From Thermoleophilia bacterium (lineage in GTDB: Bacteria; Actinomycetota; Thermoleophilia; Gaiellales; Gaiellaceae): a stretch of 15,259 nucleotides of DNA. A program made the position numbers and the translations under genes. Every line of letters starts with the position of its first letter. Positions within the stretch are counted from its first letter, which is position 1. The notes under the pieces were generated by a model, which was not told where the DNA came from, searched no databases, and was given only the letters and a program-made list of their open reading frames with translations. Positions 1 through 6,555 of this stretch are shown here, in pieces. The stretch spans positions 1 to 15,259 of the forward strand of contig JAICTB010000021.1 of NCBI GenBank assembly GCA_025936595.1, written 5' to 3'.

Positions 1-1
1 G

Positions 2-1024
2 CCGGAGCTGCCGCGGGAGGAGATCGTCGACGTGATCGTCGGCTGCGGCTTCCCGGAGGCGAAGCAGGGCATGAACCTCGGCCGCCGGGTCGCGCTCCTC
101 GCGGGCCTGCCGGAGACCGTGCCCGGAACGACCGTCAACCGCTTCTGCGCATCGAGCCTGCAGTCGATCCGCATGGCGTTCCACGCGATCAAGGCGGGTG
201 AGGGCGAGGCGTTCGTCGCAGCGGGCGTCGAGTCGATCTCGCAGGTCAACGGCTACCCGAAGAGCGAGGACGAGATCCATCCTGCGCTCTTCGGCGATGA
301 CGCGCCGATCGCGAACGTCTACATCCCGATGGGCCTGACCGCCGAGAACGTCGCCGAGCGGTGGGACGTCTCGCGGGAGGACATGGACCGCTTCGCGCAG
401 CAGTCGCAGGAGCGCGCAGTTGCGGCGCAGGACTCCGGCTTCTTCGCGCGCGAGCTCACTCCGTACGACGGCGTCGAGGCGGACGACGGGCCGCGGCGCT
501 CCTCGACGCTCGAGAAGCTGCAGTCGCTCGAGCCCGCGTTCAAGCCGGGCGGGAAGGTGACTGCCGGCAACTCGTGCCCGCTGAACGACGGCGCGGCCGC
601 GGTCGTCGTCATGTCGGCCGACCGCGCGAGCGAGCTCGGAATCGTGCCGCGCGCACGGATCCTCGCCTCGTCCGTATCGGGCGTCGCGCCGGAGATCATG
701 GGGGTCGGCCCGATCGAAGCGGTCCGCAAGGTGCTCGCGTTCGCGGGCATGACGATCGACGACGTCGACGTGATGGAGCTGAACGAGGCGTTCGCGGCGC
801 AGGTGCTTCCCGTCTGCCGCGAGCTCGGCGTCGATCCCTTCAGCGACAAGCTGAACCCGCACGGCGGAGCGATCGCGCTCGGGCATCCGTACGGAATGAC
901 GGGCGCGCGGATCATGTCGACGCTGCTCAACGACCTCGACACGATGGACCGCACGATCGGGCTCGAGACGATGTGCGTCGGCGGCGGGCAGGGCATGGCG
1001 ATGCTCGTCGAGCGTCTGAACTGA
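2..1024 (+). CDS. Thiolase (acetyl-CoA acetyltransferase family), 5'-truncated by window edge
   Basis: Thiolase superfamily enzyme, expected to cleave 3-ketoacyl-CoA with CoA (last step of beta-oxidation) or to run the reverse condensation. The frame is open to the left edge and runs through a possible GTG at 32, but the protein before it already reads as thiolase, so the first 35-45 residues probably lie outside the window. Visible active-site elements are the nucleophilic Cys in NRFCASS (codon 146-148), the NEAFAAQ segment, the HGGAIALGHP histidine (codon 884-886) and the C-terminal Cys in ETMCVGGGQG (codon 974-976). The usual GHPLGATG motif is here GHPYGMTG, a variant still compatible with activity. 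It ends in TGA at 1022-1024, overlapping the next gene. The family is secure; degradative versus biosynthetic role is not decided by sequence. Confidence 0.93.
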   Translation, partial: PELPREEIVDVIVGCGFPEAKQGMNLGRRVALLAGLPETVPGTTVNRFCASSLQSIRMAFHAIKAGEGEAFVAAGVESISQVNGYPKSEDEIHPALFGDDAPIANVYIPMGLTAENVAERWDVSREDMDRFAQQSQERAVAAQDSGFFARELTPYDGVEADDGPRRSSTLEKLQSLEPAFKPGGKVTAGNSCPLNDGAAAVVVMSADRASELGIVPRARILASSVSGVAPEIMGVGPIEAVRKVLAFAGMTIDDVDVMELNEAFAAQVLPVCRELGVDPFSDKLNPHGGAIALGHPYGMTGARIMSTLLNDLDTMDRTIGLETMCVGGGQGMAMLVERLN

Positions 1025-1860
1025 CTCTTCTCGCCCTCGCGCTCGCCCTCGCGTCGTCCGTCGTCTGGGGCGTCGCGGACTTCTCCGGCGGCTCGCTGAC
1101 ACGGAGGCTGCCTGCGTTCGCGGTCACGGTCGTCTCACAGGCGGCCGGGTTCGCTGTGCTCGTCGTCGCGGTCGCGGTGCGCGGTGATGTCGGCGCACGC
1201 TCGTTCGCGCTGGGCGTCGTCGCGGGGATCGGCGGCGGTGCGGGGCTCGCCGCGTTCTACCGCGCGCTCTCGCTCGGAACGATGAGCGTGGTCTCGCCGA
1301 TCGCGGCCTGCGGCGCCGTGGTGCCGTTCGCGATCGCGCTCGCGACCGGCGAGCGGCCGTCGGTCGTCGCGGTCGCAGGCGCGGCGCTCGCCCTCGGCGG
1401 CGCGGTGCTCGCGTCGCTCGAGGAGCGTCGCGCGGCGTCGCCGGAACGCGCTCGCGCGGTAGCGCTCGCGGTCGCCGCCGCACTCGCGCTCGGCCTCTTC
1501 GTCTACTTCCTCGGCCTGGGCAGCCGCGACGGCGACGCGCTCTCGACATTGCTGGGCGCGCGTGTCGGCTCGCTCGGGCTGCTCTTCGTGCTCGCGCTGA
1601 CACGCCACGCGCCGCTGCGCGTGCCGCGCTCCTCGCTCGCCGCGGTCGCGCTCGTCGGCATCGCGGACGTCTCGGCGAACGCGCTCTTCGCCTTCGCGAG
1701 CGGCCACGGCCTGCTCGCGCTCGTCGCCGTGCTCGGCTCGCTCTATCCCGTGGTCACGGTCCTCCTCGCGCACGTCCTTCTCGGCGAGCGCCTGACACGC
1801 GCGCAGCAAGCCGGCGTCGTCGTCGCGCTCGCCGGCGTCGTCGCAATCGCCGCCGCATGA
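1021..1860 (+). CDS. EamA/DMT-family membrane transporter, probable CTG start
   Basis: Integral membrane protein of the drug/metabolite transporter superfamily, about 279 residues, as expected for two EamA repeats with about ten membrane helices. The sequence is an alternation of Ala/Leu/Val/Gly-rich hydrophobic segments and short charged loops. The first segment holds VVWGVADFSGG and the last repeat ends with LGERLTRAQQAG followed by a final helix, both typical of EamA proteins. The substrate cannot be inferred. The protein should begin with the first hydrophobic helix directly after the thiolase. The only start-like codon there is CTG at 1021-1023, overlapping the thiolase TGA as CTGA. The nearest in-frame conventional start is GTG at 973, inside the thiolase gene, and would add 16 Arg-rich residues. 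It is probably co-transcribed with the thiolase. Family is confident, start is not. Confidence 0.85.
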   Translation: MTLLALALALASSVVWGVADFSGGSLTRRLPAFAVTVVSQAAGFAVLVVAVAVRGDVGARSFALGVVAGIGGGAGLAAFYRALSLGTMSVVSPIAACGAVVPFAIALATGERPSVVAVAGAALALGGAVLASLEERRAASPERARAVALAVAAALALGLFVYFLGLGSRDGDALSTLLGARVGSLGLLFVLALTRHAPLRVPRSSLAAVALVGIADVSANALFAFASGHGLLALVAVLGSLYPVVTVLLAHVLLGERLTRAQQAGVVVALAGVVAIAAA

Positions 1861-1871
1861 GGACGTGTCCC

Positions 1872-1920
1872 CTGTGGAGCGCTTGCGACAGTTCGGAAAC
1901 ATTTGGTCAGACCAAGGGAC
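1872..1920. repeat. 49-base repeat, copy 1 (left)
   Basis: Matches 1983-2031 at 40 of 49 positions by hand alignment, at an exact 111-base offset. The rightmost 27 bases (1894-1920 and 2005-2031) differ only at the palindrome centre (A versus T). The left part shares GTGGAGCG and TTG. It lies between the EamA stop and the kinase start. It could be a duplicated regulatory site or two units of a dispersed intergenic repeat; one window cannot decide. Confidence 0.85.
1903..1915. promoter_or_regulatory. Candidate GntR/FadR-type operator, copy 1
   Basis: Perfect inverted repeat TTGGTC-A-GACCAA. Operators of the FadR/PdhR branch of GntR regulators centre on TGGT-NNN-ACCA, which this contains exactly. 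The site is centred at 1909, about 172 bases before the downstream kinase start. No GntR gene is in the window, so the regulator is unknown and the assignment is inference from the motif. Confidence 0.5.
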
Positions 1921-1982
1921 GTGGCTCGGCAGGACACCTGGCCGCAGAGCAAAGCCGTTCCCCGGAATTCGGCGCGCGAACT

Positions 1983-2031
1983 CCGTGGAGCGATTGTTGC
2001 GCTCCGGAAACATTTGGTCTGACCAAGGGAC
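1983..2031. repeat. 49-base repeat, copy 2 (right)
   Basis: Second copy of the 1872-1920 unit. Besides the palindrome it contains a 6-base stem (GGAGCG 1987-1992, CGCTCC 2000-2005) with a 7-base loop. Copy 1 does not keep this stem, so the conserved part is the 27-base block around the palindrome, as expected if that is the functional portion. Confidence 0.85.
2014..2026. promoter_or_regulatory. Candidate GntR/FadR-type operator, copy 2
   Basis: Perfect inverted repeat TTGGTC-T-GACCAA, same arms as the site at 1903-1915. It is centred at 2020, about 61 bases before the kinase start at 2081. If that start is also the transcription start, this is the classic upstream-activator distance. The alternative is a repeat-borne palindrome with no regulatory role. 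Confidence 0.5.
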
Positions 2032-2067
2032 TGGTCTCGCGAAGGCCTGTCCCGAAAGGGGCTGGCG

Positions 2068-2073
2068 TAGCAT
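2068..2073 (+). promoter_or_regulatory. Candidate -10 box of a leaderless promoter for the kinase gene
   Basis: TAGCAT fits the actinobacterial TANNNT -10 consensus and ends exactly 7 bases before the ATG at 2081, the spacing expected when the start codon is the transcript's 5' end. No convincing -35 is seen. The only Shine-Dalgarno-like run (AAAGGGG, 2055-2061) is 19 bases from the ATG, too far to be useful. Confidence 0.45.
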
Positions 2074-2080
2074 CGCGGTC

Positions 2081-3112
2081 ATGGCCGGCCTCGCTCCGCT
2101 GATCGTCGAGGATCGCGTCGCGGCCTTTCTCGACGCGCACGGGCTCGGCTCCGGGCCGGTCACCGCGACGCGCATCGGCGACGGCGGCGGCTCCAACTTC
2201 ACCTTCCTGATCGAGCGCGGCGGCGAGCGCTTCGTTCTCCGCCGCCCGCCGCGCCCGCCGCTGCCTCCGTCGGCGCACGACATGGTGCGCGAGGCGAGCC
2301 TGCAGAACGCGGTTCGCGCGGCCGGCTTCGAGCGCCTCCCGGAGATCGTCGCCGTCTGCGACGACACGAGCGTGCTCGAGGTGCCGTTCTACGTCATGCG
2401 CTACCTCGACGGGCACGTGATCACCGCTGCGCTCCCCGCCGGGCTCGAGACCGAGGCCGCACGACACGCGCTCGGCATCGACCTCGTCGACACGCTCGTC
2501 GAGATTCACGCTGCCGACGTCTCAACCGGCGCGCTGTCCGCCTTCGCACGGCCCGGAAGCTACCCAGAGCGCCAGGTGCGCCGCTTCACACAGCTCTGGG
2601 AGATCAACAAGACGCGCGAGCTACCGCAGGCGGAAGACGTAGGCCGGTGGCTCGCCGCACACCTCCCCGAGCCGCTTCCGCCGACGGTCGTGCACGGCGA
2701 CTACCGCCTCGGGAACGTGATGGTCGCGCGGGACGAGCCTGCGCGGATTGTCGCCGTGCTCGACTGGGAGATGGGCGCGATCGGCGACCCGCGCGCCGAC
2801 GTGGGCTACCTGCTCGCGATGTACACCGAGCCGCACGGACGCGTCAGCGCACTCGGCTCCTCGCCGGTGACGGGCGAGCCCGGGTTCCCGTCGCGCGCGC
2901 AGCTCGTCGAGCGCTACACGGAGCAGAGCGGCCGCGACGTCGAGCCGCTCGCCTGGTTCGAGGCGCTCGCACTCTGGAAGGCGGCCGTCTTCTGCGAGGC
3001 GATCTACGGCCGCTACATCCGCGGCGAGCTCGGCGCCGAGGACACCCGCGCCGGCATTTTCGAGCACGCGGTGCCGCTGCTCGCCCAGACGGCGCTCGAG
3101 CTCGTCAGTTAG
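2081..3112 (+). CDS. Phosphotransferase (APH/choline-kinase-like), ACAD10/11 kinase-domain type
   Basis: Aminoglycoside-phosphotransferase-fold kinase of 343 residues. The N-lobe has GDGGGSNFTF (about residues 33-42) and FVLRRPP (51-57) as the nucleotide-binding region. The C-lobe has the catalytic loop HGDYRLGN (205-212, base D207) and the metal-binding LDWE (227-230, D228), followed by IGDPRADVGYL. The LRRPP and HGDYRLGN wording is typical of the branch found as the N-terminal domain of eukaryotic ACAD10/ACAD11, where it phosphorylates 4-hydroxyacyl-CoA, rather than of antibiotic-resistance enzymes. An ACAD10/11-like dehydrogenase lies close by at 4124. The frame stays open back to 1865 through both repeats, but homology begins near ATG 2081, which also has a leaderless-type -10 box. 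The 3' end overlaps the convergent LLM gene by 8 bases. Fold confident, substrate inferred. Confidence 0.88.
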   Translation: MAGLAPLIVEDRVAAFLDAHGLGSGPVTATRIGDGGGSNFTFLIERGGERFVLRRPPRPPLPPSAHDMVREASLQNAVRAAGFERLPEIVAVCDDTSVLEVPFYVMRYLDGHVITAALPAGLETEAARHALGIDLVDTLVEIHAADVSTGALSAFARPGSYPERQVRRFTQLWEINKTRELPQAEDVGRWLAAHLPEPLPPTVVHGDYRLGNVMVARDEPARIVAVLDWEMGAIGDPRADVGYLLAMYTEPHGRVSALGSSPVTGEPGFPSRAQLVERYTEQSGRDVEPLAWFEALALWKAAVFCEAIYGRYIRGELGAEDTRAGIFEHAVPLLAQTALELVS

Positions 3113-4103
3113 AGGCTTCGGCGACGCCGCGCAGTGTGGCCGCGTCACGCGTCGAGACGAGCAGCGTCGTCGCGCCCGACTCGCGCCACGCGGCGAGCCG
3201 GTCGCGGATGCGCTCGACGGAGCCGATGAGCGCCACCTCGTCGACGAACGCGTCCGGCACTTTGGCCGCCGCCTCACGCTGCTTGCCGTCGAGGAAGAGA
3301 TCCTGGATCTCACGCGCCTCCGCCTCGTAGCCGTAGCGCGTGAACAGGTCGTTGTAGAAATTTTGGCCGCGCGCGCCCATGCCGCCGATGTAGAACGAGT
3401 AGTACTCCTTCAACATCGCCCGCCCCGAGTCGACGTCGTCCGTGACGAGCGCCGGAGCCGACGGTGCGATGTCGAACGCGTCGCGCGCGCGGTTGACGGG
3501 AAACACCGTGCGCGCCTGCTCGGGCGACCAGAAGATCGGCAGCCAGCCGTCGGCGATCTCGAATGCCTGCTCGACGGCCTTCGGCCCGATCGCCGCGAGG
3601 TAGATCGGGATCTCGGCACGCAGCGGGCGCGCCATCAGCTTCAGCGGCTTGCCGAGCCCGGTGCCGCCCTGCACCGGGATGTCGTAGTGCGCGCCGTGAT
3701 GCTCGAGCCGCTCGCGGCGCAGAACAGCGCGCACGATCTCGACGTACTCGCGCGTCTTGCCGAGCGGCTTCCCCCACTCCTGCCCGTGCCAGCCCTCGAC
3801 GACCTGCGGCCCGGACGTGCCGAGCCCCATCAGGAAGCGTCCGCCAGACAGCAGGTCGAGCGTCGCGGCCGTCATCGCCGCGTTCGCGGGCGAGCGGCCC
3901 GGCAGCTGCATGATCGCCGTGCCGAGCTTCAGCCGCTCGGTCTGCGCGCCGAGCCAGGCGAGCGGCGTGATCGCATCGACGCCCCACGCCTCGGCCGCCC
4001 ACGCCGAGTCGTAGCCGAGCCGCTCCGCCTCGCGCGCGAGCTCGAGCAGCTCCAGCGGATTCGTCCCCGGCTGCGCGTAGCCCATGTAGAAGCCGAGGCG
4101 CAT
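3105..4103 (-). CDS. LLM-class (luciferase-like) F420-dependent oxidoreductase
   Basis: Flavin-type TIM-barrel oxidoreductase of the luciferase-like monooxygenase superfamily, 332 residues, full length. It starts with a beta-strand (MRLGFYMGY), then AREAERLGYDSAWAAEAWG (about 23-41), TERLKLGTAI (55-64), ATLDLLSGGRF (80-90) and LGLGTSGPQVVEGWHG (about 93-106). The last segments are typical of the actinobacterial F420-dependent branch. The middle contains IPIYLAAIGPKAVEQAFEIADGWLP, the barrel segment near the cofactor, and the C-terminus has LIGSVERIRDRLAAWRESGATTL. Cofactor F420 rather than FMN is family inference; the substrate is unknown. The gene converges on the kinase gene (8-base overlap) and is divergent from the acyl-CoA dehydrogenase with 20 bases between the starts. 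ATG 4103 has no Shine-Dalgarno. Confidence 0.9.
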   Translation of the reverse strand: MRLGFYMGYAQPGTNPLELLELAREAERLGYDSAWAAEAWGVDAITPLAWLGAQTERLKLGTAIMQLPGRSPANAAMTAATLDLLSGGRFLMGLGTSGPQVVEGWHGQEWGKPLGKTREYVEIVRAVLRRERLEHHGAHYDIPVQGGTGLGKPLKLMARPLRAEIPIYLAAIGPKAVEQAFEIADGWLPIFWSPEQARTVFPVNRARDAFDIAPSAPALVTDDVDSGRAMLKEYYSFYIGGMGARGQNFYNDLFTRYGYEAEAREIQDLFLDGKQREAAAKVPDAFVDEVALIGSVERIRDRLAAWRESGATTLLVSTRDAATLRGVAEASN

Positions 4104-4112
4104 AGACGTGCG

Positions 4113-4118
4113 ATGCTA
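4113..4118 (-). promoter_or_regulatory. Weak candidate -10 box for the LLM gene
   Basis: On the minus strand TAGCAT ends 9 bases before ATG 4103. It is the same hexamer as at 2068-2073, at slightly longer spacing. It lies inside the 20-base divergent gap 4104-4123, where neither gene has a Shine-Dalgarno sequence. No clear box is seen for the plus-strand gene. Confidence 0.3.
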
Positions 4119-4123
4119 ACCGC

Positions 4124-5326
4124 ATGACCGCGACGGCATGGGCACCGCCCACCGAGAGGCTCGAGCAGGTGCGCGCCTTCATGAACGAGCGCGTCCTGCC
4201 GAACGAGCACGTCCTCGACCGCGAGGACGACGAGGCGCAGGCGCTCGTCGCCAAGCTGCAGGACGAGGTGCGCGGGCTCGGTCTCTGGGCCCCCCACGTC
4301 CCGCCCGACGCCGGCGGCACCGGCACCGGCTTCCTCGACTACGCGTACCTGAACGAGCACATCGGCCGTACCGTGTGGGGCCAGCTCGTCTTCGGCTGCC
4401 AGGCGCCCGATGCGGGGAACGCCGAGATCCTGCACCTGTTCGGCACCGCCGAGCAGAAGGAGCGCTGGCTCTTCCCGCTCGTCGCGGGCTCGATCCGCTC
4501 CTTCTTCTCGATGACGGAGCCCGAGGTGCCCGGCTCGGACCCGACGACGCTCCGGACGCGCGCGATCCGCGACGGCGACGAGTGGGTGATCGACGGCCAC
4601 AAGTGGTTCTCGTCGGGTGCCCAGGGCGCGGCGTTCGGGATCGTGATGGCGGTCACCGACCCCGAGGCGGACCCGCACGCGCGCGCGACGCAGATCATCG
4701 TCCCGGCCGATACGGCGGGCGTCGACGTCGTTCGCCCGATCACGGTCATGGGGCACGCCGGCCGCGGCTGGACGACGCACTGCGAGGTGCGCTACACGGG
4801 CGTCCGCGTTCCGGTGACGAACACGCTCGGAGGGGAAGGCGCCGGATTCATGATCGCGCAGAAGCGGCTCGGCCCGGGACGCATCCACCACGTGATGCGC
4901 TGGCTCGGCCAGATGCAGCGCGCATTCGAGCTCATGTGCGCGTACTCACTCGAGCGCGAGACGTTCGGCGAGCCGCTCGCGCGAAAGCAGACGGTGCAGA
5001 ACTGGATCGCCGACAGCTACGCGGAGATCCAGGCCTGCCGCCTGATGACGCTCGACGCCGCGCACAAGATCGACGCGGGCGACGAGGCGCGAGTCGAGGT
5101 GTCCGCGATCAAGTTCTTCGCCGCGAAGGTGCTCGGCGACGTGATCGACCGCGCGATCCAGGTGCACGGCGCGCGCGGCCTGACCGACGAGACGCCGCTC
5201 GCGCACATGGCGATGCAGGCGCGCGGCGGCCGCATCTACGACGGCCCCGACGAGGTGCACCGCCAGGTTGTCGCAAAGCGGATCCTGAAGGCGTTTGCAA
5301 GCGGCGAGCGGTGGCATTTCTCCTAG
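4124..5326 (+). CDS. Acyl-CoA dehydrogenase family protein, ACAD10/11-like
   Basis: FAD-dependent acyl-CoA dehydrogenase, 400 residues, full length. Alpha-helical N-terminal domain (about 1-125), central beta domain with SFFSMTEPEVPGSDPTT (126-142) and DEWVIDGHKWFSSGA (152-166), and C-terminal helical domain with ERETFGEPLARKQTVQNWIAD (277-297, FAD/dimer contacts) and QVHGARGLTDETPLAHM (346-362). The C-terminal IYDGPDEVH (371-379) has Asp373 where medium-chain dehydrogenases carry the catalytic Glu of YEGT; to my knowledge DGPDEVH is characteristic of the ACAD10/11 branch. In eukaryotes that domain is fused to an APH kinase and acts on 4-phosphoacyl-CoA. Here the kinase is separate, at 2081. 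It starts at ATG 4124 without a Shine-Dalgarno. YqgE follows after 4 bases. Family confident, substrate inferred. Confidence 0.93.
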   Translation: MTATAWAPPTERLEQVRAFMNERVLPNEHVLDREDDEAQALVAKLQDEVRGLGLWAPHVPPDAGGTGTGFLDYAYLNEHIGRTVWGQLVFGCQAPDAGNAEILHLFGTAEQKERWLFPLVAGSIRSFFSMTEPEVPGSDPTTLRTRAIRDGDEWVIDGHKWFSSGAQGAAFGIVMAVTDPEADPHARATQIIVPADTAGVDVVRPITVMGHAGRGWTTHCEVRYTGVRVPVTNTLGGEGAGFMIAQKRLGPGRIHHVMRWLGQMQRAFELMCAYSLERETFGEPLARKQTVQNWIADSYAEIQACRLMTLDAAHKIDAGDEARVEVSAIKFFAAKVLGDVIDRAIQVHGARGLTDETPLAHMAMQARGGRIYDGPDEVHRQVVAKRILKAFASGERWHFS

Positions 5327-5330
5327 AGCA

Positions 5331-5870
5331 ATGGACTCGCTGCAGGGAAAGCTCCTGGTTTCGTCACCGGCGCTCCACGACCCGAACTTCCGCAAGACCG
5401 TCGTCCTGATCGCCCACCACGACGAGGAGGGCGCGATGGGGCTCGTGCTCAGCCGGCCGTCCGAAATGCTCGCGGTCGCGGCGGTGCCGTCGCTCGCCGG
5501 GCTTCCGGGTGCGGACGACCCGGTCTTCGTCGGCGGCCCGGTGCAACCGGAGGCGTTCATGGTGCTCGCCGAGTTCGACGACGTCGACGAGGCCGCGGCA
5601 CCGATCATGGAGCGGCTCGGCTTCATGCCGGCCGACTCGGAGCCGGACGACCTGTCGATCACGCGGCTTCGCCTCTTCTCCGGCTACTCCGGCTGGGCCA
5701 CGGGCCAGCTCGAGGACGAGCTCGAGGAGGTCGCATGGATCGTCGTCGACGCGGAGACGGCGGACGCGTTCGCGGACGACCCGGACGAGCTTTGGCGGAC
5801 GGTGCTCCACCGCAAGGGCGGCCCGTTCGAGCTGATGGTCGACATGCCGTTCGACCCCGGGCTCAACTAA
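5331..5870 (+). CDS. YqgE/AlgH family protein (DUF179)
   Basis: 179-residue member of the widespread YqgE/AlgH family, of unclear biochemical role. The signature is complete: GKLLVSSPALHDPNFRKTVV at the N-terminus (residues 6-25), EGAMGLVLSRPSE, then VFVGGPVQPEA and LRLFSGYSGWATGQLEDEL, the conserved GYxGWxxGQLExE block. No signal peptide or membrane segment is seen. ATG 5331 begins exactly where family homology begins and lies 4 bases after the acyl-CoA dehydrogenase stop, so the two are probably co-transcribed. The frame is open a little upstream (GTG/ATG-type starts near 5295), but that would overlap the dehydrogenase without homology. It ends 7 bases from the convergent SDR gene, leaving no room for a terminator hairpin. 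Association with the beta-oxidation genes may be incidental. Confidence 0.93.
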   Translation: MDSLQGKLLVSSPALHDPNFRKTVVLIAHHDEEGAMGLVLSRPSEMLAVAAVPSLAGLPGADDPVFVGGPVQPEAFMVLAEFDDVDEAAAPIMERLGFMPADSEPDDLSITRLRLFSGYSGWATGQLEDELEEVAWIVVDAETADAFADDPDELWRTVLHRKGGPFELMVDMPFDPGLN

Positions 5871-5877
5871 CGACCAG

Positions 5878-6555
5878 CTAGATCGGCGGGCGCCCCACGG
5901 GCTCGTCGCCGACGCGCGGGCCCGGGACGCCCGCGAATCGGAACGGCGCCGGCTCGCGCCCCGGCTGCACGAACCAGCACTCACCCGTGCGCTCGCTGGT
6001 TGCGGCGCGCCACATCGCCTCCGCCACCTCCTCCGGACGGAGCAGCGGGAAGCCTGCCTCTGCAAACCGTGCACGCTGGTCGTGCATGTCGAGCATCGGC
6101 GTGTCCGCGATGCCCGGGCAGATCGCGTTGATCGTGACGGGCGCCAGTTGCGGCGCGACGCTGCGCACGAACCCGACGAGCGCATGCTTGGTGAGCGAGT
6201 ACACCGGGTCGAGCGGCATGCCGACGAGACCCGCGAGCGACGCGGTGGCGACGATCGACCCGCGCTCCATCACACGAGCGAGCCGCAACACGCCGAACAC
6301 CACGCCGTCGACGTTGACTGCGACCGCCTTGCGATAGTCCTCGACCGAGAGCTCCCGTACGTCGCGCTCCGCGGTCAGGATGCCCGCGTTGAGGCACGCG
6401 AGGTCGACGGAGCCGACGTTCTCCCACGCGGCGGGATCGGTCACGTCGAACCCGTTCGTCAGGTCGAGCGACTCGACCTCGTACCCCTCCCGCTCGAGGC
6501 GCGCGCGCATCGCGCGGCCGAGCCCGCCCTCGCCGCCGGTGACCATCGCCTTCAC
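5878..6555 (-). CDS. Short-chain dehydrogenase/reductase (SDR1), last gene of cupin operon
   Basis: Classical SDR of 225 residues with Rossmann fold: TGGEGGLG glycine motif (6-13), LNAG (55-58), Ser106 in VATASLAG, and Tyr119/Lys123 in VYSLTKHA, a complete catalytic set. ICPGIADTPM follows the active site as usual. The short loops make it smaller than the typical 250-residue SDR. Pathway context suggests a 3-hydroxyacyl-CoA or related alcohol dehydrogenase; the sequence alone gives only NAD(P)-dependent oxidoreductase. The chosen start is GTG 6555, giving MKAMVTGG as expected for the first beta-strand and overlapping the preceding stop as GTGA. ATG 6546 is the alternative and would trim the strand. 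No Shine-Dalgarno is visible, so translation is probably coupled to the upstream gene. Confidence 0.92.
   Translation of the reverse strand: MKAMVTGGEGGLGRAMRARLEREGYEVESLDLTNGFDVTDPAAWENVGSVDLACLNAGILTAERDVRELSVEDYRKAVAVNVDGVVFGVLRLARVMERGSIVATASLAGLVGMPLDPVYSLTKHALVGFVRSVAPQLAPVTINAICPGIADTPMLDMHDQRARFAEAGFPLLRPEEVAEAMWRAATSERTGECWFVQPGREPAPFRFAGVPGPRVGDEPVGRPPI

Noticed and set aside
1865..2080. Upstream in-frame extension of the kinase gene to GTG 1865 (72 extra residues)
   Set aside because: The extension is a translation of the two palindromic repeats (both read GNIWSDQGT because 111 is divisible by 3). Kinase homology and the leaderless-type -10 box both point to ATG 2081.
1135..2367. 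Long minus-strand ORF (410 codons) across EamA and kinase genes
   Set aside because: Arg/Glu-rich low-complexity translation typical of the antisense frame in high-GC DNA; it overlaps two convincing genes and crosses the repeats.
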